The position numbers and the translations under genes are program-made. A stretch of DNA of 64,000 nucleotides. It comes from Catenuloplanes niger. Its GTDB lineage: Bacteria; Actinomycetota; Actinomycetes; Mycobacteriales; Micromonosporaceae. The stretch is from the NCBI RefSeq assembly GCF_031458255.1, contig NZ_JAVDYC010000001.1:8728501-8792500 (forward strand), written 5' to 3'. Below the pieces are notes generated by a model. The model was not told the DNA's origin and made no database searches. It worked only from the letters and a program-made list of their open reading frames with translations. Shown here one piece after another: positions 59,895 to 64,000 of this stretch (within the stretch, counting starts at the first letter, position 1; each line of letters begins with the position of its first letter).

Positions 59895-61817
59895 ATGGCC
59901 ACCACCCGGGTGCTCCTGATCGAGGACAGCGAGGACGACGCCTTGCTTGTCATCAACCGGCTACGCCGCTCCGGGCTCGACATCGAGTACGAGCGGGTCG
60001 AAACCGCCGAGGACGTGACCCGAGCCTTACGGTCCTCGCCACCGGAGATCATCATTTCGGACAACAGCATGCCGTCCTTCGACGCCCGAGCCGCCCTGGT
60101 GCTGCTGCACGCCTCCGGCCTGGACATACCGTTCATCGTCGTCTCCGGCCAGATCGGCGAGGAGCCGGCCGCGTCGCTGATGCGCGCGGGAGCGCACGAC
60201 TTCGTGCTCAAGGACAACCTCACCCGGCTCGCGCCGGCGGTGCAACGGGAGCTTGCCGAGGCTCAGGAGCGCCGTGAGCGGCGTCGGGCAGAGGCGGCGC
60301 TGCGCAGCAGCGAGGACCGCTTCCGGCTGGTCGCCGAGCATCTGATGGACGTCGTGTTCCGTTACCGGCTGGGTGCCACACCGCGGTTGGAGTACATCAG
60401 CCCCGCCGCAGCCGCCCTCACCGGTCACTCGCCGGAGCAGTTGCAGAACGACGAGGAGCTACTCTTCGCCGCGGTCGACCCCGCCGACCGAGACGCGCTG
60501 CGCCGGTCCTGGCAGTCGCCGCCGGATGCGCCACTCACCGTGCGCTGGCGGCTGCCGGACGGCAGCCTCGGCTGGATCGAACAACGCCTGGTGCTCGTCG
60601 TGGACGACGGCGCCACCATCGGCGAGGGGGTGCTGCGCAACATCACCGAGCAGGTGCTGGCCGCCCGCCGCCGAGAGGAACTGGAGCATCAACTGCACCA
60701 GGCCGAACGCCTCGATTCGCTCGGCCAACTGGCCGGCGGCATCGCGCACGACTTCAACAACCTCCTGGGAGTGATCAGCGGGTACGTCCGGTTCGTCCTC
60801 GAGGATCTCGGCGAGGACCACCCGAGCCGGCACGACATGGAGAGCATCGATCACGCCGCACGCCGGGCCGCCGCGCTGACCCGGCAGCTGCTCATCTTCA
60901 GCCGCCTCCAGCCGTCGCAGCCCGAGACCGTCGACCTCAACGCCGTCGTCGCCGAGATCGAGCGTCTGCTACGCAGGACCATCGGAGAGGACATCGACTT
61001 CCGGATCGCTGTCCAGCCGGACCTTCCGCGGGTCTTCATCGATTGCAGTCGCTTGGAACAGATCATCATGAACCTGGTGGTCAACGCGCGTGCGGCGATG
61101 CCCGACGGCGGGCGGCTGATCCTTGCCACCGGTACCGATGACGACGGACATGTCTGTCTTACCGTGAGCGACACCGGCTGCGGGATGACCGAAGAAGTGA
61201 AGCGGCGTGCCTTCGAGCCGTTCTTCACCACCAGGGGCCGGGGACAGGGCAGCGGACTCGGGCTCTCCACGGTCTACGGGGCGGTGACGGAGGCCGCCGG
61301 CACGCTCGCACTCACCTCCCAGGTCGGCGTGGGCACGTCGATCACCGTCTGCCTGCCCGCCTCCGGGCACTCGGACGCCGAGCAGCCGTCCGAGGACAAG
61401 GACGGCCCGGGCGCGCGAGGTGACGGCGAGCGCGTCCTGATCGTCGAGGACGACGACGGCATCCGGCGAATCGCCTGCCGCATCCTTTCCGGGGCGGGCT
61501 ACTCCGTACTCGATGCCGCGACGCGGTCCGAGGCGCTGGAACTCGTCCGCGATACCGGCCAGGCCTTCGATCTGATCCTGTCCGACGTCATCATGCCCGG
61601 GATGACGGTGACGGAGTTCATCGACGCCGTGCAGGAATCGCGGCCCTCGCTGCCCGTTCTGCTCATGTCCGGCTACACGGCCGATCACACCGCGAACAGC
61701 CAACCCCTGCCCGGCCATATCCCGCTGATCGCCAAGCCCTTCAAGGCGGCGGCACTTCTCCGGCGGGTGAAATCCGTGATCGAAGCCCGGCGGGTGGACA
61801 TTCCCGTTCACCGTTGA
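59895..61817 (+). CDS. Hybrid histidine kinase (REC-PAS-HisKA-HATPase-REC)
   Basis: A 640-residue soluble hybrid kinase: an N-terminal receiver (Asp 56 in IIISDNSMPSF), a PAS domain (about 135-265), HisKA with His 285 in GGIAHDFNNLLGVISG, an ATPase with LNLVVNARAAMPDGG-type N box and GLGLSTVYGAV, then a second receiver (Asp 564 in LILSDVIMPGM). It is a hub for phosphorelay, likely exchanging phosphate with the Rcp1-like regulator. Three bp separate it from that gene, so the three form one operon. No DNA-binding output domain is present in the set. Confidence 0.9.
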   Translation: MATTRVLLIEDSEDDALLVINRLRRSGLDIEYERVETAEDVTRALRSSPPEIIISDNSMPSFDARAALVLLHASGLDIPFIVVSGQIGEEPAASLMRAGAHDFVLKDNLTRLAPAVQRELAEAQERRERRRAEAALRSSEDRFRLVAEHLMDVVFRYRLGATPRLEYISPAAAALTGHSPEQLQNDEELLFAAVDPADRDALRRSWQSPPDAPLTVRWRLPDGSLGWIEQRLVLVVDDGATIGEGVLRNITEQVLAARRREELEHQLHQAERLDSLGQLAGGIAHDFNNLLGVISGYVRFVLEDLGEDHPSRHDMESIDHAARRAAALTRQLLIFSRLQPSQPETVDLNAVVAEIERLLRRTIGEDIDFRIAVQPDLPRVFIDCSRLEQIIMNLVVNARAAMPDGGRLILATGTDDDGHVCLTVSDTGCGMTEEVKRRAFEPFFTTRGRGQGSGLGLSTVYGAVTEAAGTLALTSQVGVGTSITVCLPASGHSDAEQPSEDKDGPGARGDGERVLIVEDDDGIRRIACRILSGAGYSVLDAATRSEALELVRDTGQAFDLILSDVIMPGMTVTEFIDAVQESRPSLPVLLMSGYTADHTANSQPLPGHIPLIAKPFKAAALLRRVKSVIEARRVDIPVHR

Positions 61818-62030
61818 GGCCCGTGTCGCCGGACGCCGACTCGACCGTCTTGGCCCTTCGTCCACAAGGCGCGACTCGCCGCATGCCGGCGCCGCTCACC
61901 AGTTCGAGGGCTCATGGGCCGTCGGCCTGCCGGCCCGCCGCCACCGGTTCCCGGGCTGCCCCGGGAGGGTCCCGGCCTGCCGTCCGGGGCCAGGGGGAGC
62001 GGTGCGCCGCGCCGGCCTCGCATCGCCGCC

Positions 62031-62050
62031 TATAATGAAAACCGTTTCTA
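62031..62050 (+). promoter_or_regulatory. Promoter -10 with Zur-like box
   Basis: A perfect -10 hexamer TATAAT (62031-62036) runs into TGAAAACCGTTTCTA, which resembles the actinobacterial Zur box TGAAAATGATTTTCA with partial symmetry. Such a site at the start point would repress when zinc is bound. No good -35 is seen. Confidence 0.4.
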
Positions 62051-62101
62051 GCAGGAGGTGGCGGGCAGGTGCCCGCCGGGCGAGAGAGGACGCCAACCGT
62101 C

Positions 62102-62200
62102 ATGAAGCGCGACAGGCATTCCGAATGCCGGCCGATCATGCACGTCACGTGCTTCCCGGCGAGGGACGTTCGCCACCAGTCCGCCGGCGTGAACGCGTGA
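62102..62200 (+). CDS. Small ORF, possible ribosomal protein L31-like remnant
   Basis: A 32-residue frame starting at ATG 62102 after GAGAGGACGCC. Its start MKRDRHSECRPIMH recalls the N-terminus of type B ribosomal protein L31 (MKRDIHPEYRPV in relatives), a classic Zur-controlled gene, but the rest is lost. The TGA overlaps the methyltransferase GTG (GTGA), so it may now act as a leader peptide coupling translation. Confidence 0.35.
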   Translation: MKRDRHSECRPIMHVTCFPARDVRHQSAGVNA

Positions 62201-62928
62201 GCGACGAGTACCGGGACTCGGCCGAGTTCCTGGACCTGATGAGCCACGGCATGTGGGACGCGCTCCGCGGCCCGGTGACCGCGGCGCTGCACGGAGCGGA
62301 TCCGGCGAACGGGCCGGTCGTCGACCTCGGTGCGGGCACCGGGCTCGGCACGGCCACGATCGCCGCCGCGCTACCGAAGGCGCTGATCACGGCGGTGGAA
62401 CCGTCGTCGTCGCTGCGCGCGGCACTGCTCGCCCGGATCGGCGTGGATCCGGACCTGCGTGCCCGGGTCAGCGTGCTCGGCGACCCGGCGGAGACCGTGG
62501 CGCTGCCCGGCCGCGCCGCCGCCGTGCTGGCGCTGAATATGATCGGCCACCTCGCGCCGGACGCGCGCCGGGACCTGTGGCGGCGCGTCGCCGGTACGCT
62601 GCCGCCGAGCGCGCCGCTGGTGGTCAATGTGCAGCCGCCGGACGAGGCGGTGCCGGTGGAGGAGACGGTCTTCGCGCGCGTGCCGGTGGGCGGGCACGTG
62701 TACGAGGGCGGCGGCCGCGCCGAGCCGTCCGGGCCCGGACAGCTGACCTGGCACATGACCTACCGCGTGCGGGACGCGGCCGGCACCGTCGTCCGCGAGG
62801 CCGCGGTGTCGTACGCCTGGCACGTGTTGTCCGTCCCCGCGCTCGTGACGGAGCTGGCCGCCGTCGGCCTGGAGGCGCAGCCGGTGGAGGGTGGCCTGGT
62901 CCGGGCCGTGACCGCCCCCACCGGCTGA
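62197..62928 (+). CDS. Class I SAM-dependent methyltransferase
   Basis: A 243-residue enzyme starting at GTG 62197. Motif I reads VVDLGAGTGLGTATIAAALP, motif II has ITAVEPSSSLRAALL, and LALNMIGHLAPDARR is the usual post-motif helix. The fold is that of small-molecule methyltransferases; the substrate is unknown. Preceded by the small ORF and possible Zur box, it may be zinc-regulated. Confidence 0.8.
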   Translation: MSDEYRDSAEFLDLMSHGMWDALRGPVTAALHGADPANGPVVDLGAGTGLGTATIAAALPKALITAVEPSSSLRAALLARIGVDPDLRARVSVLGDPAETVALPGRAAAVLALNMIGHLAPDARRDLWRRVAGTLPPSAPLVVNVQPPDEAVPVEETVFARVPVGGHVYEGGGRAEPSGPGQLTWHMTYRVRDAAGTVVREAAVSYAWHVLSVPALVTELAAVGLEAQPVEGGLVRAVTAPTG

Positions 62929-62931
62929 TCG

Positions 62932-63876
62932 TCAGCCCAGCGGCACCGGCAGCCCAGCCCGGAACATCCCCTGCTCCAGCCAGACCGCCGCCCGCACCCC
63001 GTCCGCGGCGGCCTGACTCACCAGGGTCAGGCCGTCCGGCAGGGCCGCGAGGCGGGCCACGTCGCCGGCCGCGGACACCCCGGGCACGCTGGTCGCGGCG
63101 AACTCGTCCACCCGCACGTACCCGTCCGGCAGCAGCTGCGCGCCGAGCTGCGTGGCGAGCGCCGTCTGCAGCTCCACCGGCGCCCGGTGGAAGACCACCT
63201 GGCAGGGGAGCGCGCCGCCGTCCGCGAGCGCGACGGTCAGGTCACCGTGATCCCCGCGCAGCTCCACCACCGGCGTTTCCACCACGCGGACACCGAGTGC
63301 GCGCAGGTTCGCCAGGATCGGCTCTGGCAGCGTGTGAGGGCCGTCGGTGGCCACCACGACGTCGTCGCTGTACCGGTCGGCGACGTACGCGGCGAGCATC
63401 ACCTCGGCCGGCTCCCGGCCGAGGACCACGATGCTGCTGCCGCGGGCCTCCCACCCGTGGCAGAACGGGCAGTGCAGCACGCTGCGGCCCCACCGGTCGG
63501 CCAGGCCGGCCACGTCCCACGGCCGGTCGGTCTGGCCGGTCGCCAGCAGCAGCCGCCGGGCGCGACGGGCGGTCCCGTCGTCGAGCGTGACCGTGAAGTC
63601 GTCGATCCCGCCGCCGGCCGACGTCGCCCTGGCCCGCACCACCTCGACGGACGAATAGGACTCCAGCTCCCGGTGCCCGGTCCGGAGCAGCTCCAGCGGG
63701 GAGAAGCCGTCCCGGCTGAGGAACATGTGGACGCCGTCGGCCTGGCGGTTGCGCGGCGGACCGCCGTCGACCAGTAACGTGCGACGCTGCTGACGGCCGA
63801 GCACCTGCGCCGCGCTGAGCCCGGCGGCGCCGCCGCCAATGACGACCACGTCGTACCCGTCGGTCCCGGTTGTCAT
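62932..63876 (-). CDS. Thioredoxin-reductase-like flavoprotein
   Basis: A 314-residue FAD/NAD(P) oxidoreductase. FAD motif VVVIGGGAAGLSAAQVLG, NADP motif IVVLGREPAEVMLA, second FAD motif VPGVSAAGDVARL. The CxxC centre is HCPFCHGWEA at the usual place, so a disulfide redox role is plausible, though this CPxC subgroup is not a classic thioredoxin reductase. The start ATG 63876 overlaps the ABC transporter gene stop by 4 bp, so the two are coupled. Confidence 0.85.
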   Translation of the reverse strand: MTTGTDGYDVVVIGGGAAGLSAAQVLGRQQRRTLLVDGGPPRNRQADGVHMFLSRDGFSPLELLRTGHRELESYSSVEVVRARATSAGGGIDDFTVTLDDGTARRARRLLLATGQTDRPWDVAGLADRWGRSVLHCPFCHGWEARGSSIVVLGREPAEVMLAAYVADRYSDDVVVATDGPHTLPEPILANLRALGVRVVETPVVELRGDHGDLTVALADGGALPCQVVFHRAPVELQTALATQLGAQLLPDGYVRVDEFAATSVPGVSAAGDVARLAALPDGLTLVSQAAADGVRAAVWLEQGMFRAGLPVPLG

Positions 63877-64000
63877 GATGTTTCTCCCATCGGTGTCTCC
63901 TGAATGCGAAGTGTGCGGTCGGCGCGTGCGGCGACCGCGGAGTCGTGGGTGGCCGCGAGCACGGCCAGCCCGTCGCGGCGCAGCGCGTCCAGCAGATCCA
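63873..64000 (-). CDS. ABC transporter ATP-binding protein, partial
   Basis: Only the C-terminal 42 codons lie in the window. They contain the switch histidine in VLAATHDSAVAARADRTLRI, the usual end of an exporter-type ABC ATPase after the H-loop. The stop TGA is 63873-63875. The rest, including Walker motifs, lies beyond 64000. Confidence 0.75.
   Translation of the reverse strand, partial: DLLDALRRDGLAVLAATHDSAVAARADRTLRIQETPMGETS

Overview
The window is very GC-rich actinobacterial DNA. The codon usage, secreted GH5 cellulase, AfsR-type regulator, MmyB-type XRE regulators and many GTG starts suggest a filamentous actinomycete, probably Micromonosporaceae (Actinoplanes or Catenuloplanes type). 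That assignment comes from the genes alone and was not tested by a search.

Positions 1-26450 are mostly ordinary chromosome. They hold secreted beta/gamma-crystallin-like small proteins around a lipoprotein, an orphan LuxR HTH protein, an ArsR/MFS divergent pair, a P-type ATPase, an XRE (MmyB) regulator divergent from a zinc alcohol dehydrogenase that seems to start at ATT, a LacI regulator divergent from a GH5 cellulase with clear operators, a 1136-residue AfsR/SARP-type regulator, an FGGY kinase, a second XRE regulator upstream of a quinone oxidoreductase, and an alpha/beta hydrolase broken by one extra C.

Positions 26700-37260 contain a tRNA-like gene whose anticodon loop is expanded by 56 nt, directly ahead of a 714-residue protein resembling the MXAN_6230/SCO0854 family without its RING finger. 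They are followed by an SDR, a membrane protein, a peptidoglycan-binding protein, an IS630-type element, two paralogous lipoproteins, a DHA2 efflux pump, a GlsB/YeaQ protein and a secreted polyester hydrolase closely resembling cutinases and PET hydrolases.

Positions 37262-53035 are an accessory region. It begins at tRNA-Pro(GGG), whose 3' half overlaps the end of an integrase gene. Integrase, excisionase-like HTH, a cluster of GGTGACA/TGTCACC iterons and a DUF3987 replication-type protein form the core of an integrative (AICE-like) element. Insertion sequences follow: an IS5-like remnant, a second IS630 copy carrying a nested IS256-type element with an 8-bp target duplication, an IS481 remnant and an IS3-type element. 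Beyond them are cargo genes (unknowns, HTH, NUDIX, aminoglycoside-phosphotransferase fold) and a zone of broken genes (XRE regulator, membrane P-loop NTPase, metallophosphoesterase). No second attachment site was found.

Positions 53036-61817 form one co-oriented block. A stand-alone NRPS-like protein (adenylation, carrier, thioester reductase) is translationally coupled to an ATP-grasp ligase, which suggests a compact peptide-aldehyde or alcohol pathway. It is followed by a membrane histidine kinase, an Rcp1-like response regulator and a hybrid kinase. The window ends with a possible Zur-controlled small ORF and methyltransferase, a thioredoxin-reductase-like flavoprotein and the end of an ABC transporter ATPase.
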